Assembly (NCBI GenBank): GCA_943788425.1
Contig: CALSQF010000011.1
Location: 55,092 to 119,091, forward strand
Direction: 5' to 3'
From: an uncultured Planktomarina sp.
Lineage (GTDB): Bacteria; Pseudomonadota; Alphaproteobacteria; Rhodobacterales; Rhodobacteraceae
DNA length: 64,000 bases
This document shows positions 39,055 to 47,016 of the stretch, one piece after another. The notes beneath the pieces were generated by a model. That model was not told the origin of the DNA, did no database searches, and worked only from the letters and a program-made list of their open reading frames with translations. The position numbers and the translations under genes were made by a program. Each line of letters opens with the position of its first letter. The first letter of the stretch is position 1.

Positions 39055-39746
39055 GGATCGGCGCCTTTCGTTAAGATAATCATCGAAAAATAGGGAGCTT
39101 TTTCGGGAGCCTGAGCCAAAGGGCAGACCAATTCGTCCGGCAGGCTGGCCCGCTCGATATAGGCGGCTTTTTCGGTCAAGTTCAACTCCGCAATCACCGC
39201 GCGAATTTTGGGCAAATGCCGCCCCACCTTCATAATCACGACACTTTCTGCCCCCTCGATGCGGGCGCGCAATTCTGCCGCTGGCAATGGTCCCGGCAGA
39301 ACCGTCAAACGCTCGTTGCGCGCGGCCAAAGGCATCCCCGCCCTTGCGGCGCAGGCCGTAATTGAGGTCACGCCAGGCACAACCTCCACCTGATAGTCGG
39401 CCGCAAGCCGCGCGTAGAGATACATAAAGCTGCCATAAAAGAACGGGTCTCCTTCGCAGAGGCAAATCACATCATCGCCCCGATCCAAAGCCACCGCGAT
39501 GCTCTTTGCGCCGATGTCATAGGCCGCCTGTGCCGGGGCGCGCTCAACTGTCATCGGCACATCCATCACAATTTCGTCCGCCTGCGGAGAAATGAGGTCT
39601 GCGGCAATGGCCCGCGCAAAACTCTTCCCACCGGCCAAACTCGGATAAGCGATCACCTTTGCGCAGGAGATGAGGCGGCTTGATTTCACAGTGATCAATC
39701 CCGGGTCGCCAGGGCCAAGCCCGACGCCGTATAAAATTCCACTCAT
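39045..39746 (-). CDS. cobI: Precorrin-2 C20-methyltransferase
   Basis: A 233-residue methyltransferase with YGVGLGPGDPGLITVKSSRL at the start, VICLCEGDPFFYGSFMYLY near residue 92 and VEVVPGVTSITACAARAG near 119. This is the CobI/CbiL type that adds the second ring methyl at C20. It overlaps cobL by 4 bases and cobJ by 10 bases within the operon. Confidence 0.95.
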   Translation of the reverse strand: MSGILYGVGLGPGDPGLITVKSSRLISCAKVIAYPSLAGGKSFARAIAADLISPQADEIVMDVPMTVERAPAQAAYDIGAKSIAVALDRGDDVICLCEGDPFFYGSFMYLYARLAADYQVEVVPGVTSITACAARAGMPLAARNERLTVLPGPLPAAELRARIEGAESVVIMKVGRHLPKIRAVIAELNLTEKAAYIERASLPDELVCPLAQAPEKAPYFSMIILTKGADPWL

Positions 39747-40942
39747 CGCTTAATCAAGCTCCATTGGGTCACAGGCATGAAGGGACGCCAACCACGATAG
39801 GGCCCGACCGGTTCGGCGCGATTCACCGAAAGGCGCACCAGCTCCCCGCCATGTTTGGCGTGTAGCGACATCAAGACAGTTTCGCTCTCTAAGGTGACCG
39901 CATTAGCCACAAAACGCCCCAGGGGCTTGAGCGCTTGCCAGGCCGTTTCAAACACCGCGTCGCTCAAACCGCCGCCAATAAAAATCGCATCCGGTGCTGC
40001 CAGCCCCTCAAGCGCATCCGGGGCCGTCCCCTCGATCACTTGCAGCTTGGGCGTGCCAAGAGCCAGCGCATTTTGACCGGCCATCGCGCGGCGGTCCGCC
40101 CGCGGTTCAATGCCTATCGCCCGCGCGTAGCGGGCGGCGCGCATCCACTCCACGGCCACCGAACCGCAGCCCGTGCCAATATCCCACAACAACGCACCGC
40201 GCATTGGCATCAGCTTTGCAATGGTGACCGCCCGAACCTCACGTTTGGTCATGGTACCATCATGTTCAAAAAGCTCATCAGGCAGGCCCGGTACGCGCGG
40301 CAAAAGTGCCGCATCGGGTGCCGCCACACAGTCAACCGCAAGGGTGTTAAAAGGCGGCACCTCATGGGACCAACTCTCTGCCAGGCCGTCAAAGCGTTGT
40401 TCTCTGTCGCCCCCCATGGCGGCCAGAACCGTCATTTTTGAGCTGCCGAAGCCACGCTGCGTCAAAAATTGAGCGATTTGACCGGGGGTTTGTGCGCCCG
40501 TGGTCAAGATCAACAAGCGTTGATCTGGTTGAATAAAAGCAATCATCTGCTCAACCGGCCGACCATGCACCGTTAGCGTTTCCACATCTGCCATCGACCA
40601 GCCCATCCGCGCAGACGCCAGCTGAAAGGCACTGAGCTGCGGGTGATAGGTGATTTCACTCGGATCGATTTCACGGCCAATTCGCGCCCCGACGGAAAAC
40701 CAAAGAGGATCGCCCGTAGCCAAAACCACCACGCGCTTGCCGCGCAACCCCTGCAATGTCGAGATCAACGCATCAAATGGGCTGGGCCAGCTCAAGCGCT
40801 CCGCCGAGGTGATACCAGCCAACTGATGATGGCGATCACCTCCGATAATAACCTGTGCAGATTGCACAACAGCGCGAGCCGCTGGCAGCAAACCCTCCAG
40901 CCCATCCTCACCGATACCTACAATGTGCAGCCAAGCGCTCAT
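39743..40942 (-). CDS. cobL: Precorrin-6Y C5,15-methyltransferase (CbiE-CbiT fusion)
   Basis: A 399-residue two-domain enzyme. The N-terminal CbiE part has IVGIGEDGLEGLLPAARAVV and VVVLATGDPLWFSVGARIG near residue 75. The C-terminal CbiT part has the SAM motif LLWDIGTGCGSVAVEWMRAA near 253 and AIFIGGGLSDAVFE near 320. It methylates C5 and C15 and removes the C12 acetate carboxyl. It overlaps cobH and cobI by 4 bases each. Confidence 0.95.
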   Translation of the reverse strand: MSAWLHIVGIGEDGLEGLLPAARAVVQSAQVIIGGDRHHQLAGITSAERLSWPSPFDALISTLQGLRGKRVVVLATGDPLWFSVGARIGREIDPSEITYHPQLSAFQLASARMGWSMADVETLTVHGRPVEQMIAFIQPDQRLLILTTGAQTPGQIAQFLTQRGFGSSKMTVLAAMGGDREQRFDGLAESWSHEVPPFNTLAVDCVAAPDAALLPRVPGLPDELFEHDGTMTKREVRAVTIAKLMPMRGALLWDIGTGCGSVAVEWMRAARYARAIGIEPRADRRAMAGQNALALGTPKLQVIEGTAPDALEGLAAPDAIFIGGGLSDAVFETAWQALKPLGRFVANAVTLESETVLMSLHAKHGGELVRLSVNRAEPVGPYRGWRPFMPVTQWSLIKR

Positions 40943-41577
40943 GAGACCAACTCCGGCAGGCCCGCAGACAATGCGTTGACCGCCGCAGAGGCAATCGCAG
41001 ATCCACCTCGCCGTCCACGCAAAGCCACAAAGTCACAGCCGCGCGGGTTTGCCGCCAGTTCTGCTTTGGATTCCGCCGCACCCACAAAACCAACAGGAAA
41101 CCCAAAAATTACGGCTGGTTTTGGCGCGCCGTGATCGAGAAGTTCAAGCAGATGAAACAGGGCTGTAGGCGCATTTCCAATCGCCACAACAGCGCCTTCG
41201 AGATGCGCAGCCCAAAGCTCAACCGCCGCAGCAGAGCGCGTGTTGCCGATAGTTTGGGCCAAAGCGGGCACGGAGGGATCGTTCAATGTGACGATCACAG
41301 GGTTTTCAGCCGGTAAATAGCGCCGGATGATCCCTGCCCCCACCATTTCACAATCACAAAGGATCGGTGCGCCCGCCGCCAAAGCCGCCGCACCACTGCG
41401 GAAGGCCTGCTCAGAGAAGGCCAAACGATCTGCAATCTCAACCATGCCGCAGGCGTGGATGACCCGGGTCGCCAATTTGTCGAGTCCGTGAGGGAAGCGT
41501 GTCAAATCCGCCTCCCGCGCGACCGTGGCAAAGCTTTCAGCGTATATGGCCTTTGGGTCTTTCTCATAAGGACGCAT
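40939..41577 (-). CDS. cobH: Precorrin-8X methylmutase
   Basis: A 212-residue enzyme with RVIHACGMVE (catalytic His at about residue 41), PILCDCEMVGAGI near 75, ALFHLLELLDHGAPKPAVIFGFPVGFVGAAESK split near 140-170, and LRGRRGGSAIASAAVNAL at the end. It shifts the C11 methyl to C12, making hydrogenobyrinate. I start at MRPYEKDP; the His- and Arg-rich longer reading runs antisense through the tail of cbiX and is rejected. Confidence 0.95.
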   Translation of the reverse strand: MRPYEKDPKAIYAESFATVAREADLTRFPHGLDKLATRVIHACGMVEIADRLAFSEQAFRSGAAALAAGAPILCDCEMVGAGIIRRYLPAENPVIVTLNDPSVPALAQTIGNTRSAAAVELWAAHLEGAVVAIGNAPTALFHLLELLDHGAPKPAVIFGFPVGFVGAAESKAELAANPRGCDFVALRGRRGGSAIASAAVNALSAGLPELVS

Positions 41578-41623
41578 GCGCGGGGCTTTCGATTGGTTCC
41601 AATGGGGGCGCCATTGAGTTCGT

Positions 41624-42724
41624 TTATGTCTTGGGTGACTTGCGCGCGCTTTCCGGCCCAAGCGGATGATCCGCATGCGGATATTCCGCGTGTACATGGT
41701 CGTGGCTATGGGCATGTCCATGCGTGTGATCGTGACTGTGATCATGATGATCGTGCATTTTGGCCTGTTTCTCCAATCGGCACAGCCCGGTGCAAAAGCT
41801 GTCACAGAGGTTGCAATCCTCAACATTCGAGCCCGGCGCTGAGGCGCCTTGACCTTCCACGTGATGATGATGCGATTCCTGAACCGCACCCACCTCAGCT
41901 TCAAATCCCAAGACCTGCGTGCGATATTTGCACATGGCGCAATTGGGCGGTGGAATTTCCCCAACCTGCTCGGTGATCCTCTCTGCAAAGGTCGCTAGCA
42001 CTTGCTCATGGTCGTTCAAATAGCCAGCTTTTACAAATTGGATATCGGCATTTTCCGCCTGAACCTGATCGGTAAAGCCGTAAATTCGGTCAATCAAAAT
42101 GCCCGAAAAGAGAAAATAAGGGAACACAACAATCCGCTTATACCCAAGTTTGCTTGCATGCTGCAGGCAGGGTTCAACCAGGGGGAAGGTCACGCCCGAA
42201 TAGCCCACTTCGCACCAGCCAAAGCCAAGCCCTTCGTGCAACATACGCGCAATTTTCGCCACATTGCCATTGGCATCGGGATCCGATGCCCCGCGCCCAA
42301 TCACTACAAGGCAAGTCTCATGCATCGGGACCTCGCCATGGGCCGCATTGGCCGCCGCAATCGCCTCTTGCACACGGCCGCCAGCCGCAGCGATCATCTT
42401 AGGATCCACGCCCAACTCCCGGCCATAGCTGACCTCAATCCCATGTTTGGCCGCATAGGTGTTTAGCACGGTCGGGATGTCATTTTTGGAGTGCATGGCA
42501 GCAAAGAGCATACCCGGCACGGCCAGAATTTTGTCACACCCCTGCGCGCGCAGCCGATCCAACCCGTCGCGAATGACAGGGTTGGCAAATTCCAAATAGC
42601 CATATTCAACGGCCCATTCAGGCGGCAGGTAGGCGGGCAGTTTTTCCGCCAGCACGCTAAATTGATCAACGGCCGCTTGGCTGCGCGAGCCGTGGCCACA
42701 AATCATGACACCGATTTTACTCAT
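41624..42724 (-). CDS. cbiX: Sirohydrochlorin cobaltochelatase CbiX, long form with Cys motifs and His-rich tail
   Basis: A 366-residue chelatase. Two CbiX domains are visible: VMICGHGSRSQAAVDQF with the catalytic His at residue 11, and CLVVIGRGASDPDANG starting the second near 130, followed by RIVVFPYFLFSGILIDRI. Then come CAMCKYR and CNLCDSFCTGLC, Cys clusters that could hold Fe-S, and a C-terminal tail of alternating His and Asp (HDHHDHSHDHTHGHAHSHDH). Such long CbiX forms insert cobalt early in the pathway; the tail may store or deliver cobalt. AGGAGG 6 bases upstream supports the ATG at 42724. The operon partner upstream is a small His-containing membrane protein. Confidence 0.93.
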   Translation of the reverse strand: MSKIGVMICGHGSRSQAAVDQFSVLAEKLPAYLPPEWAVEYGYLEFANPVIRDGLDRLRAQGCDKILAVPGMLFAAMHSKNDIPTVLNTYAAKHGIEVSYGRELGVDPKMIAAAGGRVQEAIAAANAAHGEVPMHETCLVVIGRGASDPDANGNVAKIARMLHEGLGFGWCEVGYSGVTFPLVEPCLQHASKLGYKRIVVFPYFLFSGILIDRIYGFTDQVQAENADIQFVKAGYLNDHEQVLATFAERITEQVGEIPPPNCAMCKYRTQVLGFEAEVGAVQESHHHHVEGQGASAPGSNVEDCNLCDSFCTGLCRLEKQAKMHDHHDHSHDHTHGHAHSHDHVHAEYPHADHPLGPESARKSPKT

Positions 42725-42725
42725 C

Positions 42726-42935
42726 TCACGCCTCCTGTGGTTCGGGCTCTTCGCCCTCACTGTCCTGCCCTTCGGACGCTTTCAGGGCAGCAACAGCCCC
42801 AGCAGCAAGCGCTGCTGCAAGGGCGGCGGCAATGACCCAATGGTCATGGCCTCCTGCCATGGCCTCCACATGCCCGAAATGCGCCCAAGCCGGCGCGGGC
42901 AGAAGACAGGCTAAAAATAACAGACACCGGGTCAT
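42726..42935 (-). CDS. Small His-containing membrane protein at the head of the cob operon (69 aa)
   Basis: A signal peptide (MTRCLLFLACLLPAPAWA) is followed by a short periplasmic stretch with three His (HFGHVEAMAGGHDHW carries four in all), one membrane helix (IAAALAAALAAGAVAAL) and an acidic cytosolic tail. It is directly before cbiX with no real gap, so it is co-translated. The His arrangement outside the membrane suggests metal capture, and cobalt is the natural guess, but no family with known function is recognised. AAAGGACC sits before the ATG. Confidence 0.8.
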   Translation of the reverse strand: MTRCLLFLACLLPAPAWAHFGHVEAMAGGHDHWVIAAALAAALAAGAVAALKASEGQDSEGEEPEPQEA

Positions 42936-43330
42936 ATCTTGGTCCTTTAATCTTACAGGTCAAAGGTCCCTCCGCACTTCCGTTATGCGGTCTTATCAGA
43001 CGATCACGGTCTGCATCCCCAGTTTGGGTCAACGCAGCGCCATGCTCCTCTCCGGTCCTTCGACGTCGTCTGACTCTCTGCTAAGCCATTGCAGCGCCGG
43101 GGGCAAATGGATTCCCGACCGCCCCGCACCCGCAAGCGACGTTTCGCAGGATCAAGCGATATTCGTTCCAAGTCCAAAAATCTGCACAACCAATCCAAAA
43201 AGAAGACCTCGGCATAACCCAACCGCCAAGCCAAAACATTTTGCCCGGCGGCAACACCGGGCTGCGCCTGCCTGCCCCCGGCAGGCGCATTCACCATCCC
43301 AATATTCTGATATATATGGTTATTTCTCAA
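42936..43330 (-). promoter_or_regulatory. Long structured leader before the cob operon; riboswitch candidate
   Basis: About 390 bases with no convincing gene precede the small membrane protein. Read on the minus strand they contain GGGAATCC followed by TGCCCCCGG, faintly like the core of cobalamin riboswitches, a CCGCA...TGCGG stem, and CCTTT that can pair with AAAGG at the ribosome binding site. The canonical boxes (AGCCAGGAGACC, GCCACTG) are not present. I call it a probable regulatory leader, not a proven cobalamin riboswitch. Most of the 43331-43462 stretch beyond it shows nothing I can name. Confidence 0.4.
43263..43289. repeat. GC-rich perfect inverted repeat
   Basis: TGCGCCTGCC / GGCAGGCGCA with a 7-base loop. 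The same GGCAGGCGC core recurs at 43372-43380. No T run follows on either strand, so it is not a clear terminator. It lies at the far end of the cob leader. Confidence 0.6.
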
Positions 43331-43462
43331 GTTTTTCAGTGATTACACCACCGGACATATGAGCCCGCCCAGGCAGGCGCTGCCCTCATTTCGTGTTGAA
43401 ATGGCGTTATGCAGAGGCCTTTACTATTTTTCAATCCTGCTCATTTTAAAGGAAAAAATACA

Positions 43463-43608
43463 ATGACGACGGCCCCGTATTAGCAGAGCAACTTTGGAGA
43501 ACGACCAAGAGCCTATATAAAGTCCTGCCCGATGATCAAAGAGCCGCAGCTCTAAAGATTACGGAGAACCTAACGGAAATTTGGCAGGGTTTACCGGTCA
43601 ATACCTAA
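43463..43608 (+). pseudogene. Small gene with an apparent frameshift after its start
   Basis: AAAGG at 43448-43452 precedes an ATG at 43463 that reaches a stop after six codons. One base of shift opens a frame of 47 codons that looks real: DDGPVLAEQLWRTTKSLYK, then VLPDDQRAAALKITENL and a natural TAA at 43606. The ribosome binding site plus a protein-like second frame suggest a small protein of about 48 residues that has suffered one indel (or a base-call error). No family is recognised. Confidence 0.4.
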
Positions 43609-43719
43609 GCATCTGCCATGGAAGGCTCCATTATCAAACTGTCAAGCGCGGTTTTGCCATTTCCAGCACCGCAGCACTGAGGTAGACGCGCAGGATGCAG
43701 CGCAGGTGGGGAGCGGGTG

Positions 43720-44679
43720 ATGGGACAACTGGTAGACGGTGTTTGGCATGATATTTGGTATGACACCACAAAATCGGGAGGCGCCTTTGAGCGCTCAACT
43801 GCAAAATTCCGCAACTGGATCACATCCGATGGCAGCACAGAATTTCAGGCCGAAAGTGGACGCTATCATCTCTATGTTTCCTTGGCCTGCCCTTGGGCGC
43901 ATCGCACATTAATTTTTAGACAGATTAAAGACTTAACCGCACATATCAGCGTTGACGTGGTGCATCCTGATATGTTATCCGACGGCTGGACCTTCGCGCG
44001 CGACTGGCCGGGTGCAACAGGCGACCGACTGTTTGGCCTGCCATTTGTCCGTGATATTTATCTGCGTGCAGATCCAAAAATCAGTGGTCGCGTCACGGTT
44101 CCGATTCTTTGGGACAAGCACAAAGAGACCATTGTCTCCAATGAGAGCTCCGAAATCATCCGCATGTTCAACTCCGCCTTTGATCAGCTTACGGGTAATA
44201 CTATGGATTTTTGCCCCCAAGAGCTGCGCGAGGCGATGGAGCCAATCAACCAGCGCATTTATGACACGCTCAACAATGGCGTTTACCGCTGCGGATTTGC
44301 CACCACCCAAACGGCGTATGATGCCGCGGTTGGTCCCTTGTTCGACACTTTGGATTGGCTAGAGGACCGCTTGTCGCGCAAGCACTATATCATGGGCGGC
44401 GGGCTCACCGAGGTCGATTGGCGCTTGTTTCCAACCCTCCTGCGTTTTGACAACGTTTATCACCTGCATTTCAAATGCAACCGCAAGCGCATCATAGATT
44501 TTCCTAATATTTGGGCCTATACCCGCGAGCTCTATCAATATGAGGGCATCGCCGAGACGGTGAATATGGATCATATCATCCGCCACTACCACTATAGCCA
44601 TGATACGATTAACCCCAATCGCATCATCCCAATCAATCCAGACATCGACTGGAACGCGCCCCATGGGCGCGGAGGTTAA
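43720..44679 (+). CDS. Glutathionyl-hydroquinone reductase (Xi-class glutathione transferase)
   Basis: A 319-residue protein with the defining active-site motif LACPWAHRTLIFR near residue 52, where the Cys is catalytic, then RVTVPILWDKHKETIVSNESSEIIRMFN split over residues 125-155 and the helical C-terminal domain with GLTEVDWRLFPTLLRFD near 225. This is the YqjG/ECM4 family, which removes glutathione from glutathionyl-hydroquinones. GGGAG before the ATG at 43720 sets the start. It stands between the two cob transcripts without obvious link to B12. Confidence 0.93.
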   Translation: MGQLVDGVWHDIWYDTTKSGGAFERSTAKFRNWITSDGSTEFQAESGRYHLYVSLACPWAHRTLIFRQIKDLTAHISVDVVHPDMLSDGWTFARDWPGATGDRLFGLPFVRDIYLRADPKISGRVTVPILWDKHKETIVSNESSEIIRMFNSAFDQLTGNTMDFCPQELREAMEPINQRIYDTLNNGVYRCGFATTQTAYDAAVGPLFDTLDWLEDRLSRKHYIMGGGLTEVDWRLFPTLLRFDNVYHLHFKCNRKRIIDFPNIWAYTRELYQYEGIAETVNMDHIIRHYHYSHDTINPNRIIPINPDIDWNAPHGRGG

Positions 44680-44756
44680 CCAGCAACCAAGCCCTTGCGT
44701 TTTTGGTGCAGCCAACGCAACTATTCGCCAAGATCTGTCAATTGCAGGAGAACCCA

Positions 44757-45128
44757 ATGACGTCATGGATTACCATTTGCGACACCTGCAAACGCGAGGG
44801 CTGGACACCACAGACCCAGCCCCTCACCGATGGCGAAATATTCGCAGGTTTAATCGAATATAGAGCCGCAAGCGCAGGGGTAAAAACCCGGCGTGTCTCT
44901 TGCATGATGGGCTGCGTGCGGGCCTGCAATGTAGCGGTGCAAGCCCCTGAAAAGCTGTCTTATGTCTTGGGAACATTTGAGCCAAGCCCCGAAAATGCCC
45001 AAGCCATTGTAGATTATGCGACACTGCATCAAGCCTCAGAAACCGGCCAGGTGCCCTACCGCGATTGGCCACAAGCGGTGAAAGGCCATTTCACCACGCG
45101 CATGACCCCTTTGCCGGACACGGACTAA
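44757..45128 (+). CDS. DUF1636 family metal-binding-type protein
   Basis: A 123-residue protein with two Cys groups: ICDTCKREGW at the start and SCMMGCVRACNVAVQ near residue 48. This is the DUF1636 pattern, resembling a thioredoxin-like [2Fe-2S] ferredoxin and often found with cobalamin genes. AGGAG precedes the ATG at 44757. Its stop overlaps the cobC start (TAATG), so it is co-translated with a B12 enzyme, which supports a role in corrinoid redox or metal chemistry. No reaction is established. Confidence 0.82.
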   Translation: MTSWITICDTCKREGWTPQTQPLTDGEIFAGLIEYRAASAGVKTRRVSCMMGCVRACNVAVQAPEKLSYVLGTFEPSPENAQAIVDYATLHQASETGQVPYRDWPQAVKGHFTTRMTPLPDTD

Positions 45129-46075
45129 TGGCAGGCAATGAGCGAGATCACGGTGGCGGTCTTGACGCGGCAGCAGCAGAATTTGGCGGCGCGCGGAGTG
45201 ACTGGCTTGATCTATCCACCGGAATCAATCCGGAAAGCTACCCGATAACGAGCCTCGATCTGACGCCAAATGATTGGACGGCGCTGCCTGATAGCGGCGC
45301 AGATGCGGCGCTATGTGCCGCCGCCCGGCGATTTTGGCGGGTGCCAGCGCAGGCGGATGTTCTGGCTGTGCCGGGATGCTCTGCTGCCATTTCTCAAATT
45401 CCTGCACTTCAAGCTGCAGGCCAAGCCGAGATCGCCCTGCGCAGCTACAACGAACACGCCGCCGCCTTTCGATTTCATGGCTGGGACGTAGACGAACACC
45501 CCTGCTCTCCTGTGGCCCGTGTTGTGGTCCATCCCAACAATCCCACAGGCATATTCCAACCTCAGATCCCACCCGCGCCGCTGACGGTGATTGACGAGAG
45601 CTTTTGCGATATCGATCCGGCGCAAAGCCACATCGCGCAAGCCAAACAGCCTGGTCATATAGTATTGAAAAGTTTTGGAAAGTTTTGGGGATTAGCTGGA
45701 TTGCGTTTGGGGTTTGCGATTGGAGATCCAGAGTTGATCGACACTCTGCGACAAAGGCTTGGCCCTTGGCCCGTCTCTGGGATCGCGTTGAAAATTGGCG
45801 CCGCAGCACTGGGTGACACCACTTGGGCCGACCAAACCCGGGCCCGGCTGAGTGCGGATGCAGAACGTCTCGACCGGCTGATGCGGCGCCAAAACGCCCG
45901 CCCTATGGGCGCCTGCGCGCTGTTTCGTACCTATGAGGTCGCAGATGCCAGGCAACTGCAACACCACTTGGCCCAACACAAGATCTGGACGCGGGTTTTC
46001 CCCTATAGCCCAACATGGATCCGACTTGGCCTGCCGCCGCAGGCGCAGTGGGCGCAGTTGGAGGCCGCCCTGTGA
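45128..46075 (+). CDS. cobC: Threonine-phosphate decarboxylase-like aminotransferase
   Basis: A 315-residue PLP protein. GGGLDAAAAEFGG and LDLSTGINPESYP open it, VHPNNPTGIF is near residue 138 and the PLP lysine is in VLKSFGKFWGLAGLRLGFAIG near 180, followed by FPYSPTWIRLGLP. CobC/CobD proteins supply the aminopropanol arm of cobalamin, in one case by decarboxylating threonine phosphate. It is coupled to DUF1636 upstream and to cbiB downstream (GTGA overlap). The naming differs between pathways; the E. coli/Salmonella name is CobD. Confidence 0.9.
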   Translation: MAGNERDHGGGLDAAAAEFGGARSDWLDLSTGINPESYPITSLDLTPNDWTALPDSGADAALCAAARRFWRVPAQADVLAVPGCSAAISQIPALQAAGQAEIALRSYNEHAAAFRFHGWDVDEHPCSPVARVVVHPNNPTGIFQPQIPPAPLTVIDESFCDIDPAQSHIAQAKQPGHIVLKSFGKFWGLAGLRLGFAIGDPELIDTLRQRLGPWPVSGIALKIGAAALGDTTWADQTRARLSADAERLDRLMRRQNARPMGACALFRTYEVADARQLQHHLAQHKIWTRVFPYSPTWIRLGLPPQAQWAQLEAAL

Positions 46076-46977
46076 CCCTGTTTTTGGCCCTTGTTCTAGA
46101 TGCGCTGCTCGGCGAGCCAAAGTGGCTCTGGTCACGCATGCCGCATCCGGCCGTACTCATGGGCAATCTCATCGCCCGCGCCACCAGCATACTCAATCAC
46201 GCACCCTATCAAAAACCCAAAGGTGTGATCTTATGCATCGGATTGGCTGTGCTGGGCGGGCTTGCCGGGCTTCTTTTGGCGCAACTTGGGCCTCTGGCTG
46301 AAATTTTGGTCACTGCAATCCTCGTGGCACAGAAATCCTTGATGCAGCATGTGCAAGACGTGGCCCAATCCCTGCGGCTGTCACTTGCCGCCGGGCGCAG
46401 GAGCGTGGCCATGATTGTTGGACGTGACACAGCCCAGATGGATGCCCCGCAGGTGGCCCGCGGTGCCATTGAAAGCGCGGCAGAAAATTTTTCCGATGGG
46501 ATTGCAGCACCCGTTTTTTGGTTCGCGCTGGCAGGTCTGCCTGGGGTGATTATCTATAAAATGATCAACACCGCTGACAGCATGATTGGGTATAAGAACG
46601 AGACATATCGAGACTTCGGATGGGCCTGCGCCCGGCTGGATGATCTGCTGAATTGGGCGCCCGCCCGGCTGTCCGCCTTTGGAATTTGGCTGATCGCCGG
46701 CTGTCGCACCTCTTGGAGCACCATTATCTCTGAGGCGAAATTGCACCGCTCCCCAAATGCCGGCTGGCCCGAGGCCGCGATGGCCTATGCGCTTGATATC
46801 AGCCTCTCAGGCCCCCGCAGCTATGAGGGGAAATTCGAAAAATTTCCTTGGGTCAACGCCGCTGGCCGCAAAAACATTGGTCCGGTTGAGATTGAAAAAT
46901 CTATTCAGACTCTCTGGCTGACCTGGGGCGCGATGACGCTTTTGGTGGCGGGCATGACCCTTGCATTTTTGTTGTAA
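46072..46977 (+). CDS. cbiB: Adenosylcobinamide-phosphate synthase
   Basis: A 301-residue membrane enzyme. The GTG start overlaps the cobC stop. Landmarks are ALLGEPKWLWSRMPHPAVLMG near residue 10, VGRDTAQMDAPQVARGAIES near 115, ENFSDGIAAPVFWF near 138 and MINTADSMIGYKNETYRDFGWACARLDD in two parts near 165-190, with a C-terminal hydrophobic helix. It joins the aminopropanol (phosphate) arm to the f side chain of adenosylcobyric acid at the inner membrane. Last gene of this plus-strand set. Confidence 0.95.
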   Translation: MTLFLALVLDALLGEPKWLWSRMPHPAVLMGNLIARATSILNHAPYQKPKGVILCIGLAVLGGLAGLLLAQLGPLAEILVTAILVAQKSLMQHVQDVAQSLRLSLAAGRRSVAMIVGRDTAQMDAPQVARGAIESAAENFSDGIAAPVFWFALAGLPGVIIYKMINTADSMIGYKNETYRDFGWACARLDDLLNWAPARLSAFGIWLIAGCRTSWSTIISEAKLHRSPNAGWPEAAMAYALDISLSGPRSYEGKFEKFPWVNAAGRKNIGPVEIEKSIQTLWLTWGAMTLLVAGMTLAFLL

Positions 46978-47016
46978 AAAGGCCTAATTACAACGGGTTT
47001 TTGTTGGAGAATTGAT

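Noticed and set aside
39055-39465. N-terminal extension of the CbiG-CobJ fusion
   Set aside because: It lies inside cobI in another frame and is Arg/Gly-rich without similarity; MALTPIV at 39054 is the natural start.
41578-41988. 137-residue N-terminal extension of CobH rich in His, Arg and Ile
   Set aside because: It is antisense reading of the His-rich end of cbiX; the normal CobH N-terminus starts at 41577.
43004-43330. 108-codon frame on the minus strand in the cob leader
   Set aside because: No ribosome binding site, no family resemblance, and it covers the GC-rich paired segments of the leader; treated as untranslated.
42936-43330. Canonical cobalamin riboswitch
   Set aside because: The AGCCAGGAGACC and GCCACTG boxes could not be found on either strand; kept only as an unclassified leader.
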